DNA of 64,000 nt, taken from positions 62,001 to 126,000 of the forward strand of contig SUYH01000007.1 in assembly GCA_015060535.1 (NCBI GenBank), read 5' to 3'. Source of the stretch: Prevotella sp. (lineage in GTDB: Bacteria; Bacteroidota; Bacteroidia; Bacteroidales; Bacteroidaceae). This document shows, piece after piece, positions 1-9,341 of this stretch. The position numbers were made by a program, and so were the translations under genes. Within the stretch, counting starts at the first letter, position 1; every line of letters starts with the position of its first letter. The notes below the pieces were generated by a model. The model did not search any database. It saw only the letters and a list, made by a program, of their open reading frames with translations, and was not told the DNA's origin.

Positions 1-188
1 TTCTGAATCTCTTCCTGCATAGACTTCAGGTCGGCATCGTACTGCTTAGCAAGTGCCTCGATATCGGTGCGAGCCTTTGTGAATTCGGGCATAGCCTGGA
101 TAATCTCCTGAGAGTTAACATGGCCAAACTTCTGTGCGAATGCTGCCATAGGGGCGAGCATCATCAGCATAAATAATAGCTTTTTCAT
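1..188 (-). CDS. OmpH/Skp family periplasmic chaperone (3' part outside window)
   Basis: This is the N-terminal 62 residues of a small secreted protein; the frame is still open at position 1. It begins MKKLLFMLMMLAPMAAFAQ, a clear signal peptide with an AFA-Q cleavage site. The mature part (KFGHVNSQEIIQAMPEF, then charged helical sequence) is the usual start of OmpH/Skp proteins, which hold unfolded outer-membrane proteins in the periplasm. It is the last visible gene of the uppS-bamA-ompH cluster and a paralogue of the next gene upstream. The 58-bp gap between the two is filled by TTTACAA-type heptamer repeats. Confidence 0.85.
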   Translation of the reverse strand, partial: MKKLLFMLMMLAPMAAFAQKFGHVNSQEIIQAMPEFTKARTDIEALAKQYDADLKSMQEEIQ

Positions 189-189
189 C

Positions 190-232
190 ATTTAATTTAC
201 AATTTTACAATTTACTATTTACAATTTATTTT
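190..232. repeat. Heptamer-like AT-rich tandem repeat (TTTACAA)n
   Basis: Imperfect tandem copies of TTTACAA/TTTACTA fill the gap just before the first OmpH start codon. Similar heptamer arrays precede several other start codons in the window (about 16817, 18121, 19777, 28802 and 62571). Confidence 0.6.
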
Positions 233-246
233 CTCATTTTTGAATT

Positions 247-780
247 TTAGTTGGAATATCCGAGTTTAGAGAGCACTTCATTGGAGATGTCGATCTTCGG
301 CGAGCCGAAGATGATGCCTTGGTCGCTGGCACGGTCGAGGACGAGCTGGTAGCCACGCATGTCGGCAATGTCGCGGACGGCAGAATAGACTTCTTCCTGG
401 ATGGGGGTCATGAGGGCGGTGCGCTTCTTGAAGAGCTCGCCCTGAGGACCGAAGTATTTCTTCTTCAGCTCAGCGGCTTCCTGCTCTTTCTTGACAATGG
501 CGTCCTGACGGGTCTTCTTCTGCTCCTGTGAGAGGAAGACCACCTCGTTCTGATAGTTCTTATAGAGGGTCTGAGCCTCTATCTGTATGGCTTCAACTTC
601 AGCCTGCCACTTCTTGGAGACTTGGTTGAGCTGTTCGTTGGCTCGCTCGTAGGCGGGAATATTCTTCAGGATATACTCCATGTCGACTAAGGCGAACTTT
701 TGCGCTCCTGCGGAGCTAAATATAAAAGAAAAAATAATAAATAATAGAGCCCTGTGGCACCGTTTCAACATGATATTCAT
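247..780 (-). CDS. OmpH/Skp family outer-membrane protein chaperone
   Basis: A 177-residue secreted protein with a signal peptide ending at SSAGA-Q, followed by KFALVDMEYILKNIPAYERA and a long charged coiled-coil segment (about residues 45-130). This is the tentacle-like helical architecture of Skp/OmpH, and the length matches the family. It probably carries outer-membrane proteins across the periplasm to BamA, whose gene lies 47 bp upstream on the same strand. A second OmpH follows downstream, as in many Bacteroidales. Translation may start at the given ATG or at an internal ATG three codons later; the signal peptide works with either. Confidence 0.88.
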   Translation of the reverse strand: MNIMLKRCHRALLFIIFSFIFSSAGAQKFALVDMEYILKNIPAYERANEQLNQVSKKWQAEVEAIQIEAQTLYKNYQNEVVFLSQEQKKTRQDAIVKKEQEAAELKKKYFGPQGELFKKRTALMTPIQEEVYSAVRDIADMRGYQLVLDRASDQGIIFGSPKIDISNEVLSKLGYSN

Positions 781-827
781 AATCTTTCTTTTTTATTTTA
801 TATTTTTTATTTAGGCCGTAGGCCGCA

Positions 828-3464
828 TTAGAATTCCTGTCCAAGGATGAAGTGGAACTGACTGCCACCAATGTTTGAAGAGGTAGAGTAGGGCTTGTCG
901 AAACCATAGGCCCAGTCGATACCCATCAGACCCACCATGGGGAGGAAGATACGCACACCGAGACCGGCAGAGCGCTTGATATCGAAGGGGTTGAAGTTCT
1001 TGGCCTCGCTCCAGGCATTACCGCCTTCGATGAAGCCCAGTCCGTAGATGGTGGTATTACCCAACAGGAACGGATAGCGCAGCTCGAGGCTGAAACGGTC
1101 GTAGGCATAGCCCGTAGCGCGATAGGGAGTCAGTGAGCCGTTCTCGTAACCACGCAGACCGATGGTCTCCTCAGCATAGCCTGACGAGTAGCCGCTCATA
1201 CCGTCACCACCGACGTAGAAGGTCTCGAAGGGTGAGCGCTTGTCGCTGTTGTAAGAACCCAGCAGACCGAGCTCGACGCGTGTCATGAGCACGAAACACT
1301 TCTGGCCGTTGGTCAGAGCGGTATAGGTCTTTGACTTAAATTTCCACTTGTGGTATTCAATCCAGCGGTACTTCTCCTGTAGCTCGTCGTTGTAGCGGTC
1401 TACGTCGGTCTTGTAGGTCTCGGCGGTGGCTAGCTTAGCATAGTCCTTGCCGTCGAATACCGACCAAGGCGGAGTAATAGTGAGTGATGCCGAGAACTCG
1501 GAACCACGACGTGGGAAGAGCTGGTTGTCGGTAGAGGTACGTGATAGCGTAACTCCGAGGTTGATGTTGTTACAGTTACCGTTGGAGATGATGAAGTAGC
1601 TCCAGTCTTGCAGCATATAGCGCGTGTAGGCTAACTGCAGCGACAGCTGGAAGTAGTCATCGGGCCAGCGCAGACGCTTACCCCATCCGATGGAGGCTCC
1701 GAAGAGCTTGATGTACTTGTCGTCGTCCATCATAGAGGTGTAGTCGTAGTAGCCGCTATTGTAAGAGCCATAGCCGTAGGCATAGCTGTAATAGTTGTTC
1801 ATCCAGCTAGAGTTACGATAGGTGCTGGAGATATCGGTCTGCTTCGAGAAGAAGGCATTGATGCTCAGCGCATTAGGGCGCTTGCCACCAAACCATCCTG
1901 TAGAGTAGCCTGCCGATATGGAGTTATAGTAGCTACCGTTGGACTGATAGGAGAGCGAGAGTTGCTCACCATCACCAATAGGCATGAGTCCGCGGTGCAT
2001 CTTGTTCTTACCAAAGAGGTTACGCATAGAGAAGTTGTTAAGCTTGATACCTATGCGACCGATGATACCCGTCTGTCCCCAACCGAGCGAGAACTCAAGC
2101 TGGTCGTTCGACTTCTGCTCCAGTTCCCAGTTGATGTCGACGGTACCGTCTTCGTAGTTGGGCTTGATATCGGGGTTCACCTTTTCAGGATCGAAGAATC
2201 CCATTGAGGCGATTTCACGGGCAGAACGCTGGATGGCATCCTTGGAGAAGAGGTCGCCAGGCTTGGTGCGCAGCTCACGACGTACAACCTCTTCATACAG
2301 GCGGTCGTTACCATAGATGCGCACGTGGCTGATATGTGCCTGTGTGCCTTCCTGGATACGCATCTCGAGGTCGATGGAGTCGCCTACGATGTTGACCTCG
2401 GTAGGCTGCAGGTTATAGAACAGGTAACCATTATTCCAATAGTAGTTGCCAATGGCGTCATCGTCCTCAGAGAGGCGCTTGTTCATGAGCTTCTGGTTGT
2501 AGACGTCACCCTTCTTCATGCCCAGTGCGGTGTTCAGATAGTCGGTAGTGACGACGGTATTGCCCACCCACGTGATGTTACGCAGGTAGTAGCGCTGACC
2601 TTCGTCCAGACGGACAAGCACGTTGACATGCTTGTCGTCGACGGTCCATACGGAGTCTTCGATGATGGCGGCATCGCGGTAACCCAGTTCGTTATACTTA
2701 TCGATGAGGGCTTTCTTGGCCTCTTCGTAGCGTTCGGGAGTGAACTTCTTGGACTTGAAGATGTTCTGCAGCTTGCCGGCCTCGTTGATCTTGCCGAAGG
2801 AGCCCTTTTTGAACAGGTTACCCTTGATCTTGTTGTCTTTCAGCTGCTCGTTGCCTTGGAAGATGATGCGGCGCACCTTCATCTTCGACTTCTTGTCGAC
2901 ATTGACGTCGAGAATTACCTCGTTCTTGCTGGTGACGTCGTCGCGCTGCACAATCTCAATTTCTGCATTCTTATAACCCTTGTCGTCGAAGTATTTCTTG
3001 GCCAGAATCTTAGCGCGGTCGAGCATGTTGGGGGTAATCTGGCTGCCTTTCATGATACCAAGCTTAGCCTCCATGTCCTCACGTTCTGACTTCTTCAGAC
3101 CGAAATAGTTGATGGTGCTGACGCGTGGACGCGTAGCCAGATTGATGCACAGATAAACTTTCGAGCCTACAATGGAGTCGGCAGTGATGGAGACGCGTGA
3201 AAACAGACCATGTTTCCAATAGCGCTTCACGGCTTCGGTAATCTCGGTGCCAGGCAGGGTGATGGTCTGACCAATAGTCAGTCCTGACAAGCCCGTCAGC
3301 ACGTAGTCTTCGTATCCTTCTACACCTTTGACTGCCAATCCGCCAATCTCGCAGGTGCGGGGTGTACCGGCATAGGAGATATCAGGGTTGACAATGACGT
3401 CTTGAGCAATTGCGCTAACGCTAAATAAAAAATATAAAATAAAAAATAAAAGGTATTTCTTCAT
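828..3464 (-). CDS. bamA: Outer membrane protein assembly factor BamA
   Basis: An 878-residue protein with a signal peptide (ends AIAQ), a run of POTRA domains over about residues 25-440, and a C-terminal 16-strand Omp85 barrel ending in Phe (HFILGQEF). Recognisable parts include the POTRA text GNTVVTTDYL and the barrel's RGYENGSLTP segment, which resembles the conserved VRGY/F loop motif. BamA folds and inserts beta-barrel proteins into the outer membrane. The long Tyr/Ser/Asn-rich barrel loop (SYYSYAYGYGSYNSGYYDY) is typical of Bacteroidales versions. It sits between uppS (17 bp upstream) and the OmpH chaperones, the standard envelope operon in this order. Confidence 0.95.
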   Translation of the reverse strand: MKKYLLFFILYFLFSVSAIAQDVIVNPDISYAGTPRTCEIGGLAVKGVEGYEDYVLTGLSGLTIGQTITLPGTEITEAVKRYWKHGLFSRVSITADSIVGSKVYLCINLATRPRVSTINYFGLKKSEREDMEAKLGIMKGSQITPNMLDRAKILAKKYFDDKGYKNAEIEIVQRDDVTSKNEVILDVNVDKKSKMKVRRIIFQGNEQLKDNKIKGNLFKKGSFGKINEAGKLQNIFKSKKFTPERYEEAKKALIDKYNELGYRDAAIIEDSVWTVDDKHVNVLVRLDEGQRYYLRNITWVGNTVVTTDYLNTALGMKKGDVYNQKLMNKRLSEDDDAIGNYYWNNGYLFYNLQPTEVNIVGDSIDLEMRIQEGTQAHISHVRIYGNDRLYEEVVRRELRTKPGDLFSKDAIQRSAREIASMGFFDPEKVNPDIKPNYEDGTVDINWELEQKSNDQLEFSLGWGQTGIIGRIGIKLNNFSMRNLFGKNKMHRGLMPIGDGEQLSLSYQSNGSYYNSISAGYSTGWFGGKRPNALSINAFFSKQTDISSTYRNSSWMNNYYSYAYGYGSYNSGYYDYTSMMDDDKYIKLFGASIGWGKRLRWPDDYFQLSLQLAYTRYMLQDWSYFIISNGNCNNINLGVTLSRTSTDNQLFPRRGSEFSASLTITPPWSVFDGKDYAKLATAETYKTDVDRYNDELQEKYRWIEYHKWKFKSKTYTALTNGQKCFVLMTRVELGLLGSYNSDKRSPFETFYVGGDGMSGYSSGYAEETIGLRGYENGSLTPYRATGYAYDRFSLELRYPFLLGNTTIYGLGFIEGGNAWSEAKNFNPFDIKRSAGLGVRIFLPMVGLMGIDWAYGFDKPYSTSSNIGGSQFHFILGQEF

Positions 3465-3481
3465 TTGTTTATTTTTCCTTT

Positions 3482-4219
3482 TTATTTATTATTTAGAGGC
3501 GAAGCCTCGCTTTCTACTTGAGCTTCAGTCTTGCCAAAGCGGCGCTGACGGCCCTGATAGTCGGCAATAGCGAGGTGGAGAGCCTCTTCGTCGAAATCAG
3601 GCCAGTAGGTGTCGCAGAAATACAGTTCTGAATAGGCTATCTGCCACAGCAGGTAGTTGGAGATGCGCTTTTCGCCACCCGTGCGGATAAGTAACTCGGG
3701 GTCAGGCATGAAGCGGGTCTCCAGATACTGGCTGATGGTATCCTCGGTAATCTCCTTGGGGGCGTCGGCCACGATGTCGCGCACAGCCTTGGTGATTTCC
3801 CAGCGTGAGGAGTAGCTCAGCGCGATGACAGCCGTCATGGCGTCATTCTTTGCAGTATGCTCCTCGAGCTCCTTGATCTTGACCTGAACGTCGGCAGGCA
3901 GGCGGTTCATGTCGCCAATCATGCGGAAACGCACGTTGTTCTTCATGAAAATCTCCTCCTCCAGCGATGTGAGGATAAGACCCATCAGAGCCGATACTTC
4001 CTCTGCAGGACGATTCCAGTTCTCGGTAGAGAAAGTGTAGAGCGTGAGGTACTTCACACCGAGGCGTACACATTCGGACGTAATCTTGTGTACGGCATCT
4101 ACTCCAGCCTGATGGCCGAAGCTGCGTTCTTTACCACGTTCGTTAGCCCAGCGTCCGTTGCCGTCCATAATGATGGCAATGTGCTGAGGAATGCGCTTTC
4201 TATCCAGTTCTGTATTCAT
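3482..4219 (-). CDS. uppS: Isoprenyl transferase (undecaprenyl diphosphate synthase)
   Basis: A 245-residue cis-prenyltransferase. Near the N-terminus is [14 protein letters not shown] with the catalytic Asp of the DGNGRWA signature, then FGHQAG; further on are [11 protein letters not shown] and the C-terminal [15 protein letters not shown] and [12 protein letters not shown] motifs. It adds isopentenyl units to farnesyl diphosphate to make the C55 lipid carrier for peptidoglycan and surface glycans. It lies between the DUF6089 gene (21 bp upstream) and bamA, consistent with a shared envelope transcript. Confidence 0.95.
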   Translation of the reverse strand: MNTELDRKRIPQHIAIIMDGNGRWANERGKERSFGHQAGVDAVHKITSECVRLGVKYLTLYTFSTENWNRPAEEVSALMGLILTSLEEEIFMKNNVRFRMIGDMNRLPADVQVKIKELEEHTAKNDAMTAVIALSYSSRWEITKAVRDIVADAPKEITEDTISQYLETRFMPDPELLIRTGGEKRISNYLLWQIAYSELYFCDTYWPDFDEEALHLAIADYQGRQRRFGKTEAQVESEASPLNNK

Positions 4220-4240
4220 ATATCTTAATTTCTTATATTC

Positions 4241-4924
4241 TTAATCTCTGTCATTGTGACATGTCTTGCACTTGGCCCAGATGTCGTAGGTCACCGACAG
4301 GCGCAGGTGGCTGTAGCAGTCGGTATTCTTGAACAACCCCGAGCTGGGTATGCCGTAGGGGTCGCTTACCCCGTCGAGACGGTCGTTGCTCGAGAAATGC
4401 ATGGTCCATTCCAAAGCCATGTTCACACGGTCAGCCACTTTATATTTCACGCCTCCGCCTATGGGAACGTTCATGCCCACCTCGGTCTTGTCGGGTGGGG
4501 TGGCTATCGTCATGCCTACACCTATATATATATAAGGTGTGACACGCTTAGCTCCACGATACTCCATACCTGTACCATAAGGCCAGAAGTTGTATTCATA
4601 CCTCAGACCAGTATCCCAGAGTGCGTGGTTGAAACTATAGTCCTGCCATGGGGCAGGGTAGTATGTGTTGGCGTCTTTCGACGCTCCTTTTATCTTACCG
4701 TAACTCACGTTGAAGGCCAGTGCCATACGTGGGTTTAGCTTATATTTGGCCAGCGCTGAGAACATGGGCATCGGGTTCTTCAGGATGTTGCCGTTGAAGT
4801 CGCCCAGATAGGTGACCAGTCCTGCCCCTGCGCCTATCTCCAGACGGTATTCAGGCTGTGTCTGTGCGCTGACTGTAGTGGCCAGTGCCAACAGCAGGAT
4901 GATGGTGCCCAAGCCCTTTCGCAT
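4241..4924 (-). CDS. DUF6089 family outer-membrane beta-barrel protein
   Basis: A 227-residue protein with a signal peptide (TVSAQ) and a small outer-membrane barrel pattern: alternating hydrophobic strands, YLGDFNG near the start, and GVGMTIATPPDKTEVGMNVPIGGGVKYKV in the middle (quoted in parts: GVGMTIATPP, MNVPIGGGVKYKV). This resembles the DUF6089 proteins found immediately upstream of uppS in Bacteroidales. The C-terminus has two cysteines in CKTC-H, an unusual ending for a barrel. The function is unknown; the position suggests a role in outer-membrane biogenesis. It lies 11 bp after the DUF6242 lipoprotein gene. Confidence 0.8.
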   Translation of the reverse strand: MRKGLGTIILLLALATTVSAQTQPEYRLEIGAGAGLVTYLGDFNGNILKNPMPMFSALAKYKLNPRMALAFNVSYGKIKGASKDANTYYPAPWQDYSFNHALWDTGLRYEYNFWPYGTGMEYRGAKRVTPYIYIGVGMTIATPPDKTEVGMNVPIGGGVKYKVADRVNMALEWTMHFSSNDRLDGVSDPYGIPSSGLFKNTDCYSHLRLSVTYDIWAKCKTCHNDRD

Positions 4925-4935
4925 GTGTAGCCCGT

Positions 4936-6381
4936 TTACTTGTTTTCCCAGACAACGCGGGGCAGATAGCCTTTGATGACATTGCCCTCTCCACCAGCAC
5001 AGAAGAGCCAGATGTTATTCTTGTCGTCGACCACTCCGCTGACCATCGTGGGCGCGAAATCTTTAGTCGGCATGGTATAGGCACTGGAGGTCTTCCAGGT
5101 GATACCATTATCACGGCTTTGCAGCATGGTAGAGTATTTGGATTGTGTCGGATCGTCCATTTTGTCGACAGTAGAACTGTAGAAGGCGATGATGGACTGG
5201 CCGTAGTACAGCAGGTTGAGATCCTTGACGCGTGGCATGTTGAACAGCGTAGCGTCACCGCGATTCATATAGTTCCAGTGACCCCATGAGAGGTCGTAGT
5301 CGAAGTCGATAATCTTACGCCAGATGTAGGCATAGTCGTGGTCGGAGTTGTAAGGCTCGGCGTTGCCTACTAAGAGCACCTGTTCAGAGTTGTCGGCCAT
5401 ATAGACGGGATAGCATACCATAGCTAGATCCTCACTGGGCAAGGGCTCTGTGGTCTCGTCGTAGTTCTCCTCGAGCCAGGTGGTGCCAGGAGCCTCGTAA
5501 GTGCCGTCGTCATGGAATCCGCCCTCGCTGACGAGCAGTTTGTTGTCTGTCGACAGGGCATAGAGCTCGAAGGTGCTGGCGCCAATGAGTTGCTTGATGG
5601 GCTTGGGAGTTACATATTCGACAGACTTCCAGTTGACAGCATCATCATCGCTCACGTAGAGCTTGTTGTCGTCGAAGACGTAGAAGTCGCCTCCTATCAG
5701 TGCTGTATTCTTCCAGGCATCAGCGCTGAAGGATTGTTTGGAATGTTCGTAGTCGTATTCCGATCCATCAGGGGTCATGACAACGTTTGTCTTGCCCTCA
5801 TGATTGCCGAAGATGTAGAACTTCCCGCCTTGATAAAATGCCTTCAGGCCTTTCATCTCAGCAAAGTAGTCTACGTAGTATTCATTAGACCATACGAACT
5901 TGTCGGCTTCTTCCCCGTGTACGTTGACCTTGACGGTATAGTCGGTAATGCCTTCACCATCGCTGGAGATAACTCTGAAGGTGCGTGGCGTGCTGAAGTC
6001 GATACTGTCGGTGGAAGAATAGTAATAGTAGGTGTCTGCCTCCGTCTTGTCCTTCAGCAGGACGATGCTATTGTGGAAAGAGGAGATAGAGCACAGCATG
6101 CGTGAGGGATCGGTACCAGCAGGCAGTGAGTCGGGATTGTAGATTTCGTGCTTCAGCTGGTCAATGACAAACTTGTAGCTGGTTGCCGTATAGGTGGACT
6201 TTGTGGTGGTGATGGTACCGTCGCTGCTCTCTGTAGTGGTGTATTTGATAGCTTTGCTCACTGAGAAAGCGGTGATGGCAGCCTCGCCATAGAGTGTCGT
6301 TTCGCTGTTGGAGTTGCTGGTGCATGAGGCCATGATGAGCATGGCTGCCAACAGCATAATTATAGCCTTTATCTGTTTCAT
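4936..6381 (-). CDS. DUF6242 family lipoprotein (beta-propeller-like)
   Basis: A 481-residue lipoprotein beginning MKQIKAIIMLLAAMLIMASC, with the lipobox Cys at residue 20. After a Ser/Thr-rich linker comes a domain that reads DYTVKVNVH, then repeated short strands with Asp boxes (for example VYVSDDD-type and SRDNGITWKTS) suggesting a propeller of BNR/Kelch type. This matches DUF6242 proteins of Bacteroides and Prevotella as I remember them. An in-frame ATG 20 codons upstream is rejected: a promoter -7 box (TAAATTTG, 6409-6416) would start the transcript at about 6402, below that codon. It is the first gene of the envelope operon. Function unknown. Confidence 0.8.
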   Translation of the reverse strand: MKQIKAIIMLLAAMLIMASCTSNSNSETTLYGEAAITAFSVSKAIKYTTTESSDGTITTTKSTYTATSYKFVIDQLKHEIYNPDSLPAGTDPSRMLCSISSFHNSIVLLKDKTEADTYYYYSSTDSIDFSTPRTFRVISSDGEGITDYTVKVNVHGEEADKFVWSNEYYVDYFAEMKGLKAFYQGGKFYIFGNHEGKTNVVMTPDGSEYDYEHSKQSFSADAWKNTALIGGDFYVFDDNKLYVSDDDAVNWKSVEYVTPKPIKQLIGASTFELYALSTDNKLLVSEGGFHDDGTYEAPGTTWLEENYDETTEPLPSEDLAMVCYPVYMADNSEQVLLVGNAEPYNSDHDYAYIWRKIIDFDYDLSWGHWNYMNRGDATLFNMPRVKDLNLLYYGQSIIAFYSSTVDKMDDPTQSKYSTMLQSRDNGITWKTSSAYTMPTKDFAPTMVSGVVDDKNNIWLFCAGGEGNVIKGYLPRVVWENK

Positions 6382-6408
6382 TAATATAGTCTTATCCAAT
6401 TTCGGCTG

Positions 6409-6442
6409 CAAATTTACGCACAATTCTCCAAATTTGAGCAAA
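6409..6442 (-). promoter_or_regulatory. Promoter of the DUF6242-uppS-bamA operon
   Basis: On the minus strand TAAATTTG (6409-6416) matches the Bacteroidota -7 consensus TAnnTTTG. A TTTG lies 22 bp upstream (6439-6442), slightly long for the -33 box. The expected transcript start near 6402 decides the start codon of the downstream gene. Confidence 0.6.
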
Positions 6443-6504
6443 TTTCTACCTTTTATTAAGTTAATTATATGATAAAAGGTGATATTTTAGGGAAAGTTTG
6501 CAAA

Positions 6505-6541
6505 AAAGAGCGCGGTATGACTCACTCACTCCGCGCTCTTT
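6505..6541 (-). terminator. Rho-independent terminator of element 1
   Basis: An 11-bp stem (AAGAGCGCGG-type arms at 6505-6515 and 6531-6541) is followed on the minus strand by TTTTTTGC. It ends element 1 and separates it from the DUF6242 promoter. Confidence 0.75.
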
Positions 6542-6545
6542 CCTC

Positions 6546-6641
6546 TCAACGTACGTTGGTGTGCGTCAGTGTTACGACGCTTAGGATAGTGGCTAAAGCC
6601 ACACCTGCCAACATCATCGTTGTTTGAAAATCTAATAACAT
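6546..6641 (-). CDS. Possible 31-residue hydrophobic peptide
   Basis: A short frame starting MLLDFQTTMMLAGVALATIL and ending in THTNVR, with one hydrophobic helix. An AAGG lies about 8 bp before the ATG. It occupies most of the promoter-to-terminator unit of element 1. The sister element near 22100 has no equivalent frame, so the peptide may be accidental. I do not recognise a family. Confidence 0.3.
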   Translation of the reverse strand: MLLDFQTTMMLAGVALATILSVVTLTHTNVR

Positions 6642-6705
6642 AATCTTTACCTTAATATAACTACTAACCTAATGAATAACGAAGTAATCCGCATGATTAC
6701 TGGTG

Positions 6706-6737
6706 CAAAGGTAAGGTGTTTTTCATATGAATGCAAT
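6706..6737 (-). promoter_or_regulatory. Promoter of element 1
   Basis: Minus strand ATTG (6734-6737), a 20-bp spacer, then TACCTTTG (6706-6713): close to the Bacteroidota -33/-7 consensus with ideal spacing. Confidence 0.7.
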
Positions 6738-6795
6738 AAAATAGGGGCGATTTCCTGTGAAACCACCCCTTATTTTGATGTAAGTCAAAAATCGA

Positions 6796-8409
6796 TTAAA
6801 GCTTTGGACCAGCCTCTACGAGAGCCTTACCGGCCTCGTTGCCCTCGTACTTCTTGAAGTTCTTGATGAAGCGGCCAGCGAGATCCTTAGCCTTCTCTTC
6901 CCACTCATTGCGGTTCTGATAGGTGTCGCGAGGATCGAGAATGCCCCAAGCCACGCCGTCGAGCTGTGTGGGAACCTCGAAGTCGAAGTAAGGAATCTTC
7001 TTGGTAGGAGCCTTCAGGATAGCGCCACCGAGGATAGCGTCGATGATGCCACGTGTATCCTTGATAGAGATACGCTTGCCTGTGCCGTTCCAACCAGTGT
7101 TCACGAGGTATGCCTTAGCACCGCTCTTCTCCATCTTCTTAACGAGCTCCTCAGCGTACTTTGTGGGGTGCAGCTCGAGGAATGCCTGGCCGAAGCAAGC
7201 AGAGAAGGTTGGAGTGGGCTCTGTGATACCACGCTCTGTACCAGCCAGCTTAGCTGTGAAACCAGAGAGGAAGTAGTACTTGGTCTGCTCAGGAGTCAGG
7301 ATAGATACTGGGGGCAGTACGCCGAATGCGTCGGCAGAGAGGAAGATCACGTTCTTAGCGTCGGGACCAGCGCTCTTGCCATTTACCTTCTGGGCAATCT
7401 TCTCGATGTGGTCGATAGGATAAGATACGCGGGTGTTCTCAGTTACGCTCTTGTCTGCGAAGTCGATCTTGCCGTTAGCATCAACAGTCACGTTCTCCAG
7501 CAGGGCGTCGCGACGGATAGCGTTGTAGATGTCGGGCTCGCTCTCCTTGTCGAGGTTGATAACCTTGGCATAGCAGCCGCCCTCGAGGTTGAACACGCCC
7601 TCGTCGTCCCATCCGTGCTCGTCGTCACCGATCAGCAGACGCTTCGGATCTGTAGAAAGCGTGGTCTTACCTGTACCAGACAGACCGAAGAAGATGGCGG
7701 TGTTTTTACCTTCCATATCGGTGTTGGCAGAGCAGTGCATTGAAGCGATACCCTGCAGCGGCAGATAGTAGTTCTGCATAGAGAACATACCCTTCTTCAT
7801 CTCACCACCGTACCAGGTGTTGATGATGCACTGCTCGCGAGAAGTGGTGTTGAAGGCAACACAAGTCTCTGAGTTCAGACCCAGCTCCTTGTAGTTCTCA
7901 ACCTTTGCCTTAGAAGCGTTATAGATTACGAAGTTAGGCTCGAACTTCTCCAGCTCCTCAGCGGTAGGCTGGATGAACATGTTCTTAACGAAGTGAGCCT
8001 GCCAGGCAACCTCAACGATGAAACGAACGCGCAGACGGGTAGCCTCGTTGGCACCGCAGAAAGCGTCGACAACATACAGGTTCTTGTTGCAGAGCTCCTT
8101 GATAGCGATCTCCTTAACCTTGGCCCAAACCTCCTCGCTCATGGGGTGGTTATCGTTCTTATACTCCTCAGTAGTCCACCATACCTTATCCTGGCTCTGT
8201 GCATCCTTTACGATGTACTTGTCCTTAGGCGAGCGACCGGTGTAGATACCAGTCATTACGTTAACAGCGTTGAGCTCGGTGTTTACGCCCTTGTCGAAAC
8301 CCTCGAGACCAGCCTTTGTCTCCTCTGCGAAGAGATACTCATACGATGGATTGTGAGCAATCACGGTAGAACCGGTGATGCCATACTGAGTTAAATCTAA
8401 CTTTGCCAT
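6796..8409 (-). CDS. pckA: Phosphoenolpyruvate carboxykinase (ATP)
   Basis: A 537-residue cytosolic enzyme that interconverts oxaloacetate and PEP with ATP. In Prevotella it fixes CO2 on the route to succinate. Visible motifs are [13 protein letters not shown] (P-loop), [20 protein letters not shown] (metal- and substrate-binding stretch), the N-terminal [12 protein letters not shown], and [11 protein letters not shown] near the C-terminus. Length and order match the ATP-type family. It is monocistronic: its own -7 box lies at 8467-8474, and element 1 lies downstream. Confidence 0.97.
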   Translation of the reverse strand: MAKLDLTQYGITGSTVIAHNPSYEYLFAEETKAGLEGFDKGVNTELNAVNVMTGIYTGRSPKDKYIVKDAQSQDKVWWTTEEYKNDNHPMSEEVWAKVKEIAIKELCNKNLYVVDAFCGANEATRLRVRFIVEVAWQAHFVKNMFIQPTAEELEKFEPNFVIYNASKAKVENYKELGLNSETCVAFNTTSREQCIINTWYGGEMKKGMFSMQNYYLPLQGIASMHCSANTDMEGKNTAIFFGLSGTGKTTLSTDPKRLLIGDDEHGWDDEGVFNLEGGCYAKVINLDKESEPDIYNAIRRDALLENVTVDANGKIDFADKSVTENTRVSYPIDHIEKIAQKVNGKSAGPDAKNVIFLSADAFGVLPPVSILTPEQTKYYFLSGFTAKLAGTERGITEPTPTFSACFGQAFLELHPTKYAEELVKKMEKSGAKAYLVNTGWNGTGKRISIKDTRGIIDAILGGAILKAPTKKIPYFDFEVPTQLDGVAWGILDPRDTYQNRNEWEEKAKDLAGRFIKNFKKYEGNEAGKALVEAGPKL

Positions 8410-8466
8410 AATACCTTAATTTGTTTTTATTGTGAATTTACTATTACCTATTTTTCAAATCGCTTG

Positions 8467-8474
8467 CAAAGTTA
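8467..8474 (-). promoter_or_regulatory. -7 box of pckA
   Basis: TAACTTTG on the minus strand, 58 bp before the pckA start codon. No clear TTTG is present at the -33 position. Confidence 0.5.
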
Positions 8475-8588
8475 CAAAATAATTCATAATTCAGGATTTA
8501 TAATTTATAAATTTTAGCTTTTGGGGGCGTGTTTTTAGGTTAAAGTATATAAAATATAGTGTTACCCCGAAACTTTTGCCACCTTGAC

Positions 8589-8621
8589 TTTGCAAAAATC
8601 CACGCAAAATGCTTAACTTTG
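8589..8621 (+). promoter_or_regulatory. Promoter of upp-priA
   Basis: TTTG (8589-8592), a 21-bp spacer and TAACTTTG (8614-8621): a full Bacteroidota promoter ending 22 bp before the upp ATG. Confidence 0.7.
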
Positions 8622-8643
8622 CAACATCAAAAAACCGGAATTT

Positions 8644-9330
8644 ATGAAAGTAATCAATTTCTCTGAGCAGAATAGTGTCATGAATATGTACATGGCCGAA
8701 CTGCGTGACAAGAAGTATCAGCAGAATCGTCTGTTGTTCCGTAACAACGTACGTCGCATAGGTGAAATGATGGCCTATGAACTGTCGAAGACATTGGAGT
8801 ATAAGCCCAAGACGGTGACTACACCATTGGGAACAATTGATATTCCCTTGGTGAAGGAAGAGGATATGGTCATCGCTACGGTATTACGTGCGGGACTGCC
8901 TTTCCACGAGGGATTCCTGAATGTGTTCGACAAGGCTGACAACGGCTTTGTGTCCGCTTTCCGTATGTACATCAACCGCGAACATACGGAGGTGGGTGTA
9001 CATACTGAATATATTGCTACGCAGAGCGTGAAGAACAAAACACTGCTCATTGTTGACCCGATGCTGGCTACGGGAGGCAGTCTGGCTGCTGCTATCGAGT
9101 CGCTGTTGCAGGCCGGCAAACCCAAGAAAATTCATCTCTGTTGTGTGATTGCTGCCCCCGAGGGTATCGAGGTGGTGAAGCAGGCACTGCCTGAGGACTC
9201 TACCATTTGGTGTGCCGCTATTGACAAGGGCATGAACGAGCAGAAATACATCGTACCGGGCTTTGGCGACTGTGGCGACTTGTGCTATGGTGAGAAATTG
9301 CAGAGTTTCCGTAAGATTGCTGATAAGTAA
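8644..9330 (+). CDS. upp: Uracil phosphoribosyltransferase
   Basis: A 228-residue salvage enzyme that makes UMP from uracil and PRPP. The PRPP-binding signature LIVDPMLATGGSLAAAI lies at about residues 138-154, and the uracil-binding C-terminus GFGDCGDLCYG is intact. VLRAGLPFHEGF is the expected dimer and active-site strand. Priming of the locus comes from the consensus promoter directly upstream, and priA follows after only 11 bp, so the two are probably co-transcribed. Confidence 0.95.
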   Translation: MKVINFSEQNSVMNMYMAELRDKKYQQNRLLFRNNVRRIGEMMAYELSKTLEYKPKTVTTPLGTIDIPLVKEEDMVIATVLRAGLPFHEGFLNVFDKADNGFVSAFRMYINREHTEVGVHTEYIATQSVKNKTLLIVDPMLATGGSLAAAIESLLQAGKPKKIHLCCVIAAPEGIEVVKQALPEDSTIWCAAIDKGMNEQKYIVPGFGDCGDLCYGEKLQSFRKIADK

Positions 9331-9341
9331 ACGAAATCCTG

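Larger units (their letters stand above)
6504..6700 (-). ncRNA. Candidate small RNA or short mRNA, element 1
   Basis: A self-contained minus-strand unit between pckA and the DUF6242 operon. It has a promoter at 6706-6737, a leader containing GGTTAGTAGTT (6659-6669) and GTTATTAGATT (6629-6639), and ends at a GC-rich hairpin followed by a T-run at 6499-6541. A second unit near 22050-22179 has the same two boxes in the same order at nearly the same distance from its promoter. This copy also carries a 31-codon open frame, so it could be a tiny mRNA. The transcript itself is inferred. Confidence 0.45.
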
